35,388 bases of DNA from the NCBI GenBank assembly GCA_020073005.1, contig JAIQFX010000056.1, positions 1 to 35,388 on the forward strand, written 5' to 3'. Both the position numbers and the translations under genes were made by a program. This DNA comes from Terriglobia bacterium (GTDB taxonomy: Bacteria > Acidobacteriota > Vicinamibacteria > Vicinamibacterales > CAVVIG01). Every line of letters starts with the position of its first letter. The stretch's first letter is position 1. Below, one piece after another: positions 24,208 to 32,507 of the stretch. The notes beneath the pieces are model-generated. The model was not told the origin of the DNA and did not search any database. It saw only the letters and a program-made list of their open reading frames with translations.

Positions 24208-24223
24208 AGCAACGCGGATACCA
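24208..24223 (-). promoter_or_regulatory. Candidate sigma-54 promoter of the mtrA/mtrB-like operon
   Basis: Read leftward, TGGTAT-CCGCG-TTGCT fits the -24/-12 consensus TGGCAC-N5-TTGCW. The GG and GC pairs are exactly ten bases apart, and the -12 half is perfect. The predicted start is near 24197, about 60 bases before the decaheme start codon. Confidence 0.55.
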
Positions 24224-24321
24224 CGTGGATTTGATGTTTTACCGTGAGAAGTCAGCGGCGACCGGCGCGATCGCTCGTGAATGCCCGATTCTCTGACACA
24301 TGCTGCAAGTTCCTGGAAGCG

Positions 24322-24365
24322 CGGACGTTGTTCCACGTGTGTCGGACAAGCGGACAGACAGTCCG
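24322..24365. promoter_or_regulatory. Cluster of CGGAC repeats between the divergent promoters
   Basis: CGGAC occurs at 24322, 24343 and 24351 on the plus strand. The last copy forms an inverted repeat with GTCCG at 24361-24365 (CGGAC-N5-GTCCG). The first two are 21 bases apart, two helical turns. The cluster lies between the two -24/-12 sites at upstream-activator distance, so it is a candidate binding site. Apart from these sites the 345-base region 24139-24483 holds only three CACGTG-type hexamers and no gene. Confidence 0.35.
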
Positions 24366-24420
24366 TTTCGCTCTGATTCCTCTCCCCAGCGTTCTGTGCC
24401 GAATGCGACGCGCTCGTCAT

Positions 24421-24436
24421 GGGCCCGTTTGTTGCT
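24421..24436 (+). promoter_or_regulatory. Candidate sigma-54 promoter of the cupredoxin/bc-type operon
   Basis: GGGCCC-GTTTG-TTGCT fits the -24/-12 consensus with correct GG-N10-GC spacing. The -12 half is perfect; the first T of TGGCAC is G. The predicted start near 24446 leaves a leader of about 38 bases with AAGGAG before ATG 24484. The site at 32444 has the same -24 hexamer and almost the same distance to its gene. Confidence 0.55.
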
Positions 24437-24483
24437 CTGCAGACGAAGGTAGTGAAGGTGAGCTTCGCTCGAAGGAGATGCGC

Positions 24484-25092
24484 ATGACCCGCCACTCGAT
24501 TCTTTTCGTTGTCATCGCTGCGGCAATCCTCGTCGCGCCAGTCGGACCGCTCAACGGGGCCGGCGCCAGCATCGCAGGAACCGTCAAGGTGACGGGACTG
24601 GCGACGAGCGCAGACGTCGTGGTGTACGTCCAGGAGGCGCCCGGGACTTTTCCTCCCGGCAAACCTGTGGTGATGGATCAGAAGAGCATGCAGTTCATCC
24701 CGCACGTGCTTCCCGTGGTCGCGGGAACGGCAGTGAAATTTGTGAACAGCGATCCGACGCCGCACAACGTCTTCTCGCCCGACAACGAGAAATACAACCT
24801 CGGCACGTGGCCGCAGGGTCAGTCCAAGGATTACACCTTCAACAAGTGCGCGAAGCCGCCCTGCGTGTACACGCAGCTCTGCAAGGTTCACCCGGAGATG
24901 GAGGGCTACATCGTCGTGCTGCAGAACCCGTATTTCGCGGTCACTGACAAGGCCGGGCACTACGAGATCGCCAACGTGCCGCCGGGCAACTACACACTCG
25001 CCGTGTGGCACACGAGAACCAAGGCACAACCGAAGCCGGTGACCGTCGAGGCCGCCAAGCCGGCCACGGTCGACTTCGTGCTCGCGCGCTGA
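24484..25092 (+). CDS. Exported cupredoxin with C-terminal carboxypeptidase-regulatory-like domain
   Basis: ATG 24484 is preferred because AAGGAG is six bases upstream; the ATG at 24478 abuts it. The product has 202 residues with a Sec signal (ILFVVIAAAILVAPVGPLNG). The central domain is a blue-copper fold: His94 in PTPHNVFSP and Cys133, His136 and Met139 in LCKVHPEM supply a full type 1 copper site. The tail (KAGHYEIANVPPGNYTLAVW) is a small carboxypeptidase-regulatory-like beta domain. Such proteins carry single electrons in the periplasm, for example between cytochromes. It is the first gene of the rightward respiratory operon, 13 nt before the FAD/Fe-S oxidoreductase. It may therefore be the soluble donor or acceptor for that complex, which is an inference. 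Confidence 0.88.
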   Translation: MTRHSILFVVIAAAILVAPVGPLNGAGASIAGTVKVTGLATSADVVVYVQEAPGTFPPGKPVVMDQKSMQFIPHVLPVVAGTAVKFVNSDPTPHNVFSPDNEKYNLGTWPQGQSKDYTFNKCAKPPCVYTQLCKVHPEMEGYIVVLQNPYFAVTDKAGHYEIANVPPGNYTLAVWHTRTKAQPKPVTVEAAKPATVDFVLAR

Positions 25093-25105
25093 CGAGGTTG
25101 ACACG

Positions 25106-27016
25106 ATGCCTTCGCGCGAGTACTCGGCGGTCGTCCCGGACTTCCGGTACTTTCTCGATCTGATTCCCTGCCGGGCGACGTGTCCGGTCCGCACCAACGC
25201 GGGCGGGTACGTTCGAGCCGTCGCCGAAGGCGACACGGAGCGTGGCTATCGGATTGCCCGCGCGCCGAACCCGCTGGCGTCGATTTGCGGCCGCATCTGC
25301 GCCCATCCGTGCGAGACGAAGTGTCGGCGCGGCGTCATCGATCAGCCGATTTCGATCCGCGCGCTGAAGCGGACGTTGACCGAGCGGCACGGGGTCGAAA
25401 ACGCGCTCAGCGCCCAGCCGATTCCGCTCCGGCCGCTGCAGCTGGCCGTCGGGGGCGCCGACGGCGCGGCTCGCGTCGGCATCGTGGGCGCCGGTCCGGC
25501 CGGCCTCAGTTGCGCGCACGATCTGGCGCTGCTCGGGTATCGCGTGACGCTGTTCGATGCCGCGCCCGTCGTCGGCGGCATGTTGTATCAGGGCGTGCCC
25601 GAGTACCGGCTGTCGCGCGATCTGATTCGCGCCGAAGTCGATCAGATCCTGGCGCTGGGCGTGGAGTTGAAGCTGGACTGGCGCCTCGGCCGCGACTTCA
25701 CGGTGAGCGACTTGCGTCGCAACGGCTACGCCGCGGTCTTCCTCGCGCTCGGCGCGTCGCGGGGCCGCGACTTGAACATCCCGGGCAAGGATCTCGACGG
25801 TGTCGTCAACGGCGTCGACTTTCTGCTGAACGCCAATCTGGGTTACCGGGTCGCGCTGGGCGAGCGCGTGATCGTCATCGGCGGCGGCAACGTCGCCATC
25901 GACGTCGCGCGGACGGCCCTTCGCTACGCGGCAGCCGAGGAGCGGCCCGACCTCTCGAGGGACGCCGAACACCTGCTCCAGACGTGGGGCTATGACAACG
26001 CGTTCATCGACGCCGCGCGAACCGCCCTGCGGCTCGGCGCGCGGCACGTGCAGCTGGTTTCGCTCGAATCACGCGCGCAGATGCCCGCGCACCCGGACGA
26101 GGTCCGCGAGTCGGAGGAAGAAGGCATCACGCTCACGTCGGGCCTGGGCCCGAAGGCGATCATCGGAAAGAACGGGCGCGTCACCGGGCTCCTGACGCTC
26201 GACGTGGCGTCGCTCTTCGACGCCAACGGCCGCTTCAGCCCCTCCTTCGTGCCGAACACCGAGCGCGAATTCGACGCGGACACGATCATCCTGGCCGTGG
26301 GCCAGCAGTCCGACACGAGCTGCCTCTCGGCGGACCCCGACATCACCATCACCCCCCGCGGCCTGGTCGCGGTCGATCCTCGGACACTCGTCACAACGAT
26401 GCCGGGCGTGTACTGCGGCGGCGACCTGGCGTTCGGGCCGCGCATCGTGATCGAGGCGGAGGCTGACGGCAAGCGGGCGGCGCTGGCGATTCACGAGTCC
26501 CTGGGCGGCGGGACGGTGCCGCGCGTGCAGGCGCGCTTCCGGCCGATCGTGTTGGACCGCGCCGGCGATCGCTACGATCGCATCCCGCGCCAGAGCGTGC
26601 CGACGTTGCCCGTCACGCGCCGCACCGGGTTCCGTGAAGTGGAGGAAGGCTACGGCGACGAGCAGGCCCGCCTCGAAGCGTCGCGTTGTCTCTGGTGCAA
26701 CGTCGAGACCATCTTCGATTCCGAGCGCTGCATCCTCTGCAGCGGCTGCGTCGAGATTTGTCCAGAGGCCTGTCTCGCGCTCGTGCCGGCGTCGCGCCTG
26801 CAGTCCTCGGCGGCGATCGATGCCGTGTGTGAATCGCTCGGCGCCGGAGCCGATGCCGGCGCCATCGTCAAAGATGAAACGCGCTGCATCCGGTGCGGTC
26901 TGTGTGCCGAGCGGTGTCCGACGGGCGCGATCACGATGGAAGCGCTCGAAATCGACGAGTCGCCGCAGACCGCGCTCGGGCTCTACCACGAATCGATGAG
27001 CGGGGCATCGGTATGA
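25106..27016 (+). CDS. GltD/NfnB-like FAD-NAD(P) oxidoreductase with [4Fe-4S] domains at both ends
   Basis: The 636-residue cytoplasmic-type protein has three parts. An N-terminal Fer4_20 domain has Cys at 22, 26, 61, 65, 69 and 73 (CRATCPVRTNAGGYV, CGRICAHPCETKCRRG). A GltD-type two-nucleotide fold has the FAD site GAGPAG (128-133), the NAD(P) site VIVIGGGNVAIDVA (255-268) and CGGDLAFG at the FAD C-terminus. The C-terminal domain has CLWC at 528-531 and two ferredoxin motifs, CILCSGCVEIC (542-552) and CIRCGLCAERC (594-604). Two clusters per end are expected. GltD relatives pass electrons between NAD(P)H, FAD and Fe-S partners. No glutamate synthase large subunit is here. Instead the gene overlaps the Rieske gene (ATGA), so it likely couples NAD(P)H to the Rieske/cytochrome b complex. 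Oxidoreductases of this sort are reported with Rieske/b complexes in anammox bacteria. Confidence 0.85.
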   Translation: MPSREYSAVVPDFRYFLDLIPCRATCPVRTNAGGYVRAVAEGDTERGYRIARAPNPLASICGRICAHPCETKCRRGVIDQPISIRALKRTLTERHGVENALSAQPIPLRPLQLAVGGADGAARVGIVGAGPAGLSCAHDLALLGYRVTLFDAAPVVGGMLYQGVPEYRLSRDLIRAEVDQILALGVELKLDWRLGRDFTVSDLRRNGYAAVFLALGASRGRDLNIPGKDLDGVVNGVDFLLNANLGYRVALGERVIVIGGGNVAIDVARTALRYAAAEERPDLSRDAEHLLQTWGYDNAFIDAARTALRLGARHVQLVSLESRAQMPAHPDEVRESEEEGITLTSGLGPKAIIGKNGRVTGLLTLDVASLFDANGRFSPSFVPNTEREFDADTIILAVGQQSDTSCLSADPDITITPRGLVAVDPRTLVTTMPGVYCGGDLAFGPRIVIEAEADGKRAALAIHESLGGGTVPRVQARFRPIVLDRAGDRYDRIPRQSVPTLPVTRRTGFREVEEGYGDEQARLEASRCLWCNVETIFDSERCILCSGCVEICPEACLALVPASRLQSSAAIDAVCESLGAGADAGAIVKDETRCIRCGLCAERCPTGAITMEALEIDESPQTALGLYHESMSGASV

Positions 27017-27477
27017 CCAAGAAAGACGTGTTGCCGGATCCGGTGCGGCGCAGCATGTTTGCGATCGGCTGCATCGCCGTCGGCGCCGCGACGGCGGGTT
27101 TTCTCGCTGCGACGTTCCGATTTCTGGTGCCGAACGTCCTCTACGAGCCGTCGCGGAGGTTCGACATCGGGCCGCCGTCGGATTTCCCGCCAGGCGCGGT
27201 CACGTTCCTGCCTGACCGGCGGCTGTACGTGTTCAACGGACCCGACGGCTTCTACGCGATCTCGTCCATCTGCACGCATCTGGGCTGCAACGTGAAGCGT
27301 GGCGGGCCGGGATTCGAATGTCCGTGCCACGGCAGCCGGTTCGACGAGAACGGTCAGGTCGCGCAGGGACCCGCGCCCAAGGCGCTGGCCTGGTACGCGC
27401 TGAGCCTTTCACCACACGCGCAGCTCGTGGTCGACCTCGATCAGCAAGTGAGTCCCGAGTTTCGGCTTCGGGCGTGA
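27013..27477 (+). CDS. Rieske [2Fe-2S] protein
   Basis: The 154-residue protein starts at ATG 27013 within the previous stop codon. One N-terminal membrane helix (MFAIGCIAVGAATAGFLAATF) anchors the cluster domain outside the membrane. There is a double Arg (VRRSMF) that could serve TAT export, as for many Rieske proteins. The cluster ligands are in CTHLGC (87-92) and CPCHGS (103-108), both canonical, with the disulfide cysteines C92 and C105 present. It takes electrons from quinol bound at cytochrome b and passes them to cytochrome c. The cytochrome b gene follows after nine bases. Confidence 0.95.
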   Translation: MTKKDVLPDPVRRSMFAIGCIAVGAATAGFLAATFRFLVPNVLYEPSRRFDIGPPSDFPPGAVTFLPDRRLYVFNGPDGFYAISSICTHLGCNVKRGGPGFECPCHGSRFDENGQVAQGPAPKALAWYALSLSPHAQLVVDLDQQVSPEFRLRA

Positions 27478-27486
27478 GGAGACTGT

Positions 27487-28740
27487 GTGAGCCAGACGAT
27501 CGGGAGCCGGACGCTGACGTGGCTTGACGGCGCGCGCCGTTCCGTCTGCCGCATCGGCTGGCCCGCAACGGACAAAGATCGCGCCGCGGCGATGATCTCG
27601 AGCCTCTTCCTGCACATCCATCCGGCGCGGGTCAGCCGCCACGTGCTGAAGCCGACCTACACGTTCGCGCTGGGACTCATCTCGGGGATTCTCTTCATCG
27701 TCCTCGCCGTCACGGGGCTGGCGCTGATGCTCTACTACGTGCCGTATCCGCCCGAAGCGTACCGGAGCATGAAGGATCTGCAGTTCGTCGTCACGTTCGG
27801 GATCGTGCTTCGCAACATTCATCGCTGGTCGGCTCACGCGATGGTCGGAGTCGTCTTCCTGCACATGTGCCGGGTGTTCTGGACTGGCTCGTACAAGCCG
27901 CCACGCGAGTTCAATTGGGTCATCGGCGTCGTGCTATTGCTGCTGACGCTTGGCTTGTCGTTCACCGGATATCTGTTGCCGTGGGATCAGCTGGCGTTCT
28001 GGGCCATCACGGTCGGCACCAACATCGCCGCGTACGCGCCCGTGGTCGGGGATCAGGTGAAGTTCCTGCTGCTCGGCGGTCACATGATTGGCCCGATGAC
28101 GTTGCTGCGTTTCTACGTCCTGCACTGCGTGATGCTGCCGCTCGCGATGCTGCTGCTCATCTCTCTGCATGTGTGGCGGGTGCGCAAGGACGGACTGAGC
28201 GGCGCCGAGATCCATGCGTCGCCCACCGAGGAGCTGGCCGGTGCGTTCCCGGCGTCCACCAAGACGTACGGACTCATGGCGATCGGCAAGCGGCCACGAG
28301 CGTCGGTCGAGGCGCGCGATCCCAACGATGAAGTGTTCGCCTGGCCTCACCTGCTGTACCGGGAGCTGCTGGTTGCCCTGGCCGTGATCATCGTGCTGCA
28401 CATCGTCTCGCTCGTGTTCATGGCCCCGCTCGAGGAGATCGCGGATCCGACGCGCACGCCGAACCCGGCCAAGGCGCCCTGGTACTTCCTGGGTCTGCAG
28501 GAGCTGGTGCACTACTCGGCGCTGATGGGCGGCGTGATCGTGCCGACGCTGCTCGTGCTGGCGTTGCTGGCGGTTCCCTACGTCGATCGGGGCGCGGCGG
28601 GATCCGGCCGATGGTTCGCGCCGGAACGGAAGATGGCGAACACGATCTTCACCTCGCTTGCGGCCGTCTTCGTCGTCCTGACGATCGTCGGCACACTATT
28701 CCGCGGAGCCAACTGGGCATGGGTGTGGCCGTGGAAGTAA
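27487..28740 (+). CDS. Fused cytochrome b (b6 plus subunit IV) of a bc-type complex
   Basis: The 417-residue protein starts at GTG 27487 with AGGAG five bases upstream. It carries the eight-helix cytochrome b core in one chain. The heme ligands lie in helix B ([19 protein letters not shown]-x13-H) and helix D ([12 protein letters not shown]... to SLHVW, H-x14-H). The H-x14-H spacing is that of cytochrome b6 rather than mitochondrial b. The quinol-site motif PEWY reads APWY ([18 protein letters not shown]), so the usual catalytic Glu is absent. This replacement is, as far as I recall, common in fused bc proteins of Acidobacteria, Nitrospira and Planctomycetes. It oxidises or reduces membrane quinone with the Rieske protein upstream. 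The next gene overlaps its end by 22 bases. Confidence 0.93.
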   Translation: MSQTIGSRTLTWLDGARRSVCRIGWPATDKDRAAAMISSLFLHIHPARVSRHVLKPTYTFALGLISGILFIVLAVTGLALMLYYVPYPPEAYRSMKDLQFVVTFGIVLRNIHRWSAHAMVGVVFLHMCRVFWTGSYKPPREFNWVIGVVLLLLTLGLSFTGYLLPWDQLAFWAITVGTNIAAYAPVVGDQVKFLLLGGHMIGPMTLLRFYVLHCVMLPLAMLLLISLHVWRVRKDGLSGAEIHASPTEELAGAFPASTKTYGLMAIGKRPRASVEARDPNDEVFAWPHLLYRELLVALAVIIVLHIVSLVFMAPLEEIADPTRTPNPAKAPWYFLGLQELVHYSALMGGVIVPTLLVLALLAVPYVDRGAAGSGRWFAPERKMANTIFTSLAAVFVVLTIVGTLFRGANWAWVWPWK

Positions 28741-30743
28741 GGAACACCGCGCCACCCCGGCTGCATCTCGTGTTCGCCGGCCTCGGGCTTGCGTTCCTCG
28801 TGATCTTCTCGTGGGTGCTCTTTCACGAGGGCGCGGCGGAATGGCGAACGACGCAGGCGCGTTTCCGTCGGCTCGAGACGACGGTCAAGAACCCGCACCA
28901 GCTCGCGCAGGCGGCGGGCGTCGGCGGCCTGCGCCAGATCTGGCTGCCCGATCTCGGGCGCGTCGATCGCTGCGAAACGTGCCACCTCGGGATCGACGAT
29001 CCTGCATTCGCGCGCGCGCCGGCCCCGTTCGCCGCGCACCCCGGCACCTGGCTGTCGACGCATCCCACCGATCGATTCGGCTGCACGCCGTGCCACGACG
29101 GCCAGGGGCAGGCGACCGACTACGCCACCGTGGCACATCAGCCGCAGCCGTTCGTGACGCGGCCGATGCGCCCGCTCGAGACCATCGAAGCGAATTGCGG
29201 GGTGTGCCACCGCGCGCTCGATCCGCCAGACGCCCCGCGCCTCGCCGAGGGCCGACGGCTGATCGTCGAGTCGGGCTGCTTCAGTTGCCATGAGATTCCA
29301 GGCTTCGAGGGGATGACGTTCAGAGGCCCGTCGCTGGACAGCATCGGGTACAAGGTCCGGCCCGCCTGGCTGACGTCCTGGCTGAAGGATCCCAAAGGCT
29401 ATCTCCCGCAGTCGAAGATGGGCAACTTCCGCCTGTCCTCCGACGAGATCGGGAGCCTGCAGGGTTTCCTGCTCTCGCAGCGTGCGCAAGTGCCGCTCGA
29501 CAGCACAGGCGTCGATTGGAAGAAGGCGGACACGGCCAACGGGCGCGCCTTGTTCGGCGAGCTCCGGTGCGTCAGTTGCCACGCGGTCAACGGACGCGGC
29601 GGCACGGCGGGGCCCGAGTTGACGCGCATTGGGGACAAGGTGCGGCGCGACTGGCTCTTCAGCTACCTGAAGGATCCACATCGTGTGCAGGCGGACACGC
29701 CGATGCTGCAGTACCGCCTGAGCGATCCGCAATGGCGGGATGTCACGGCGTTCCTGCTCGAGCAATACAGCTCGGCCGACACCGGCGCCGAGCCGCCACC
29801 CGTGACGTACCAGGACGCGCGTGTGCTGGCGGCGGGGCGCGCCGTGTTCGAGCGCCGTGGCTGTCCGAGCTGTCATCGCCTTGCGGCCATCAAAGACGCC
29901 GGACGCATCGGCCCCAGTCTGGCGGGCATTGCCGATCGCGATCCGGACGAGCTGCCGTACGGCACGAACGTGGTCCGCCACACGACCGACAATTACATCT
30001 TCCTGAAAGTGCTGTTGCCCGACACGCTCGGCCAGACCTCGACGATGCCGACGTTCGCGTTTACGCCGGCCGACGCCGCCAAGATCGCCCTGGCGCTCGC
30101 CAGTATCAGGAAGACGGATCTGCCGGCGTCCTACGTTCTTCGCCGTCCGGCGCCCGTGCCATATCGGCCTGGCGGCAAGTTTGGCGAACTGGTCGCGCGC
30201 TATCGGTGTCTGAGCTGCCACACGGTCGGGGGATTCGGGGGCGACCTGTCGACCGTGCCGCTGGACCGGATTGGCAGTCAGCTCCAGCGCGACTACCTCG
30301 TGAAGTACCTGCTCAATCCAGGAGCCGTGCGCGTCAGCGTCGAAGCGCGCATGCCCGTTTTCCACATGTTGCCCGACGAAGCGAAGACGATCGCCGACTA
30401 CTTCTCTATGGTCTTCCTCGACGACGGCGTCGAGCAGTACGACACGAGGTTCACCGCCGAAGAGGCGCGCCGCGGGCAGGAGCTCTACGGGCAGCTCGGA
30501 TGTCAGGCGTGCCATCAGCTCGGGACCAAAGGTGGTTACGTGGGACCGGAGCTGTCAGAGACCGGCGCCCGGCTGAGGCCCGGCTGGATCGCGGCGTGGC
30601 TTTCGAAGCCTCAGATCTACAAGCCCGGCACGCTGCAGCCGGATTACGGACTCTCGGGCGCGGATGCGCGGGCGCTCACGGCGTACCTCACGAGTCTGGG
30701 CCGGAGCCCTGCCGCGAAGGCGCGCGGAGGGAATGCGCAATGA
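28719..30743 (+). CDS. Membrane-anchored octaheme cytochrome c with class I modules
   Basis: The 674-residue protein starts at ATG 28719, inside the cytochrome b gene. One membrane helix ([21 protein letters not shown]) precedes eight heme motifs: CETCH, CTPCH, CGVCH, CFSCH, CVSCH, CPSCH, CLSCH and CQACH. The first three sit close together without class I framing. The last five each head a class I-like module with a repeated G-P-x-L-x-x-I-G ... W-L-x-x-W/Y-L-x-x-P core. Axial Met candidates are visible in four of these (KMGNF, PMLQY, TMPTF, RMPVF), but the fifth has GTLQPDYG and seems to lack one. It should take the place of cytochrome c1 or f as the electron outlet or inlet of the Rieske/b complex. 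Confidence 0.9.
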   Translation: MGVAVEVRNTAPPRLHLVFAGLGLAFLVIFSWVLFHEGAAEWRTTQARFRRLETTVKNPHQLAQAAGVGGLRQIWLPDLGRVDRCETCHLGIDDPAFARAPAPFAAHPGTWLSTHPTDRFGCTPCHDGQGQATDYATVAHQPQPFVTRPMRPLETIEANCGVCHRALDPPDAPRLAEGRRLIVESGCFSCHEIPGFEGMTFRGPSLDSIGYKVRPAWLTSWLKDPKGYLPQSKMGNFRLSSDEIGSLQGFLLSQRAQVPLDSTGVDWKKADTANGRALFGELRCVSCHAVNGRGGTAGPELTRIGDKVRRDWLFSYLKDPHRVQADTPMLQYRLSDPQWRDVTAFLLEQYSSADTGAEPPPVTYQDARVLAAGRAVFERRGCPSCHRLAAIKDAGRIGPSLAGIADRDPDELPYGTNVVRHTTDNYIFLKVLLPDTLGQTSTMPTFAFTPADAAKIALALASIRKTDLPASYVLRRPAPVPYRPGGKFGELVARYRCLSCHTVGGFGGDLSTVPLDRIGSQLQRDYLVKYLLNPGAVRVSVEARMPVFHMLPDEAKTIADYFSMVFLDDGVEQYDTRFTAEEARRGQELYGQLGCQACHQLGTKGGYVGPELSETGARLRPGWIAAWLSKPQIYKPGTLQPDYGLSGADARALTAYLTSLGRSPAAKARGGNAQ

Positions 30744-31168
30744 CGAACCGCACTTGGCACGCGGTGGCGGTGGCGGTGGTGGCGCTCGCGAGCACGGTTG
30801 GCTGCCGAACCGGTCCGCCGTCCCAGCCAGGCGATCCGATGCTTAATGCGATCCGGGCCGAAGAGCGCGAAGGGAATCTGACCTATGTTGAGAGCCAGGG
30901 CCGGCGGCTGTTCCTCCACTATTGCGCGACCTGCCATGGCGATGACGCGCGAGGCGACGGTCAGAACGCGTCGAACTTGAGCCCGGCGCCGCCGGACATG
31001 ACGGCGAGGACGTCGCAGGATCCCGCACTGATCAGACGCGTGATCGCCGAAGGCAGCGCCGCCGTCGGACGATCGCCGCTGTCTCCGCCATGGGGGCGCA
31101 GTCTCAGCCAACAGCAGATCGACTACCTGGTTGCGTATTGTCAATCGATAGGCCGGAAGAAGCCCTGA
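30740..31168 (+). CDS. Monoheme cytochrome c lipoprotein
   Basis: The 142-residue protein starts in the previous stop codon (ATGA). The lipoprotein signal ends at STVGC. One heme motif follows (LFLHYCATCHGDDARGDG) in a class I fold ending QQQIDYLVAYCQSIG. Where relatives have M-P-P-W-G as axial ligand region, this reads LSPPWG, so the Met ligand appears to be missing or replaced. This resembles the small cytochromes that accompany alternative complex III and bc-type clusters. It is probably tethered on the periplasmic face as the next carrier after the octaheme protein. Confidence 0.87.
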   Translation: MTNRTWHAVAVAVVALASTVGCRTGPPSQPGDPMLNAIRAEEREGNLTYVESQGRRLFLHYCATCHGDDARGDGQNASNLSPAPPDMTARTSQDPALIRRVIAEGSAAVGRSPLSPPWGRSLSQQQIDYLVAYCQSIGRKKP

Positions 31169-31211
31169 GATTCCGCTAGTCGAAACGGCGCTCGCGATGG
31201 AGGGGCGGTAC

Positions 31212-32192
31212 GTGAAGCTGCTTCCGCGAACGTTGAGCGCTCTCTTCATTGTGCTGGCGATCGGCGCGGGAGCCGGCACGGTGTGGTTCTTCGTCCGTTA
31301 CCCGAGGTCGGCTCCTCCTCGCACGATCTCCATCCACGTCAGCGCCGCGCTCATCGAGCGCGGCCGCTATCTGGCCAACCACGTCGCGGTCTGCGTGGAC
31401 TGCCATTCCACGCGCGACTGGAACGCGTTCTCAGGCCCGATCGTGCCGGGAACGGAAGGCGCTGGCGGGGAACGGTTCGACAAGGAGCTCGGGTTCCCGG
31501 GCACATTCTACGCGGCCAACATCACGCCAGCGGGCCTCAGCCAATGGAGCGATGGCGAGATCCTCAGGGCGATCACGGCCGGCGTCACGCGCACGGGAAG
31601 AGCGCTGTATTCCGTCATGCCCTATCCAAGCTATCGCGCGCTCTCTGAAGGCGACGCGGAGGCCATCGTCGCGTACATCAGGACGCTGACACCGGTCTCC
31701 CGTGAGATTCCCCCGTCCCAACTCGATTTCCCCATGAACGTGCTGGTCCGAACGCTTCCAGAGCCGTATGCGCCGAAGCCGTCTCCGGATCGCAGCAGTC
31801 CAGTCGCCTACGGCCGCTATCTGACGACGATCGCGCGCTGTCCCGTGTGTCACACCCGCTCCGAACGCGGCACGCCGATCCAAGGCATGGAATTCGCCGG
31901 CGGAGTCGACTTCGACGTTCCTCTGGCGGGCCGCGTCCAGTCCGCCAACATCACTCCAGATTCTGAAACAGGTATCGGAGACTGGCCCCTCACCTTCTTC
32001 ATCGCACGTTTTCGCGATCCGACTTCAGCGCGAACACAGCGGCTTCCTCTGCGGGATCGGCGCTCTAATACGGTGATGCCATGGACGATGTTTGCGGGGA
32101 TGACGGACGAGGACCTCGGCGCGATCTACGCGTACCTTCGAACGGTCAAGGCTGTCAGGAATCAGGTCGCGCGATTTTCCGGTCCGAGCTGA
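31212..32192 (+). CDS. Membrane-anchored diheme cytochrome c
   Basis: GTG 31212 is favoured because GGAGGGG lies six bases upstream; ATG 31197 overlaps that ribosome site. The product is 326 residues with an N-terminal helix (LSALFIVLAIGAGAGTVWFF). Two class I domains follow: CVDCH with axial Met in VMPYPSYRALSEGDAEAIVAY, and CPVCH with VMPWTMFAGMTDEDLGAIYAY. Both domains share the NITP element (AANITPAGLSQWSDGEILRAI / SANITPDSETGIGDWPLTFFI) found in cytochrome subunits of sugar and alcohol dehydrogenases. Here no dehydrogenase gene is adjacent, so it more likely joins the bc-type chain as a carrier. The gap of 43 bases to the preceding gene suggests the same operon. Confidence 0.85.
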   Translation: MKLLPRTLSALFIVLAIGAGAGTVWFFVRYPRSAPPRTISIHVSAALIERGRYLANHVAVCVDCHSTRDWNAFSGPIVPGTEGAGGERFDKELGFPGTFYAANITPAGLSQWSDGEILRAITAGVTRTGRALYSVMPYPSYRALSEGDAEAIVAYIRTLTPVSREIPPSQLDFPMNVLVRTLPEPYAPKPSPDRSSPVAYGRYLTTIARCPVCHTRSERGTPIQGMEFAGGVDFDVPLAGRVQSANITPDSETGIGDWPLTFFIARFRDPTSARTQRLPLRDRRSNTVMPWTMFAGMTDEDLGAIYAYLRTVKAVRNQVARFSGPS

Positions 32193-32220
32193 AGTGGACG
32201 AGACCGGGAGACCGGTCAAG

Positions 32221-32261
32221 GTGCCGGAAATCCGCCGCTTTCAGTACCGCATGTCCGGCAC
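32221..32261. repeat. Inverted repeat after the diheme cytochrome gene
   Basis: GTGCCGGA (32221-32228) and TCCGGCAC (32254-32261) pair perfectly with 25 bases between. It lies 29 bases after the stop codon. It may be an RNA hairpin ending the operon or the end of a decayed mobile element; no T-tract follows. Confidence 0.35.
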
Positions 32262-32266
32262 TTATG

Positions 32267-32473
32267 TAAGAGGACAATTAGATTCTGAGAACTCCGTGGC
32301 GCTCCAACGCTCCGCGTCCCGCAAACTCGACGATGACTCGCTCTCGACGCAGCTCCTAGTCCCCTGTTGATTCAGCACTTAACGGATTCCGTCAGTCGCC
32401 TCTCCCTCTCGCCGGTCCGTCGGCGACGCGGACAGAGTCAATTGGGCCCTGGTCTTGCCATAAGAGGACAACT
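32267..32473. repeat. Direct repeat TAAGAGGACAAYT in the cytochrome-porin upstream region
   Basis: TAAGAGGACAATT (32267-32279) recurs as TAAGAGGACAACT (32461-32473), 194 bases apart. The second copy lies at the predicted transcription start of the cytochrome-porin gene. I see no gene in the 315-base interval 32193-32507. It could be two operator copies or end sequences of a decayed insertion. Confidence 0.4.
32444..32459 (+). promoter_or_regulatory. Candidate sigma-54 promoter of the cytochrome-porin gene
   Basis: GGGCCC-TGGTC-TTGCC has correct GG-N10-GC spacing and the same -24 hexamer as the site at 24421. The distance to the start codon is 64 bases here and 63 there. The predicted start is near 32470. 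Confidence 0.5.
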
Positions 32474-32507
32474 GGGCCTCGCACCGGCGAGGTCGGAGGG
32501 AGATGAC

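Noticed and set aside
25106-27016. Glutamate synthase small subunit (gltD).
   Set aside because: No large subunit is adjacent. The protein has an extra C-terminal pair of ferredoxin motifs and overlaps a Rieske gene.
28578-30515. A 645-codon open frame on the minus strand opposite the octaheme cytochrome.
   Set aside because: The plus strand encodes eight ordered CxxCH motifs. The antisense product is low-complexity Arg/Ala-rich with no recognisable motif.
31212-32192. Cytochrome subunit of an alcohol or gluconate dehydrogenase.
   Set aside because: The domain pattern is similar, but no flavin or PQQ dehydrogenase gene is present, and the context is a bc-type operon.
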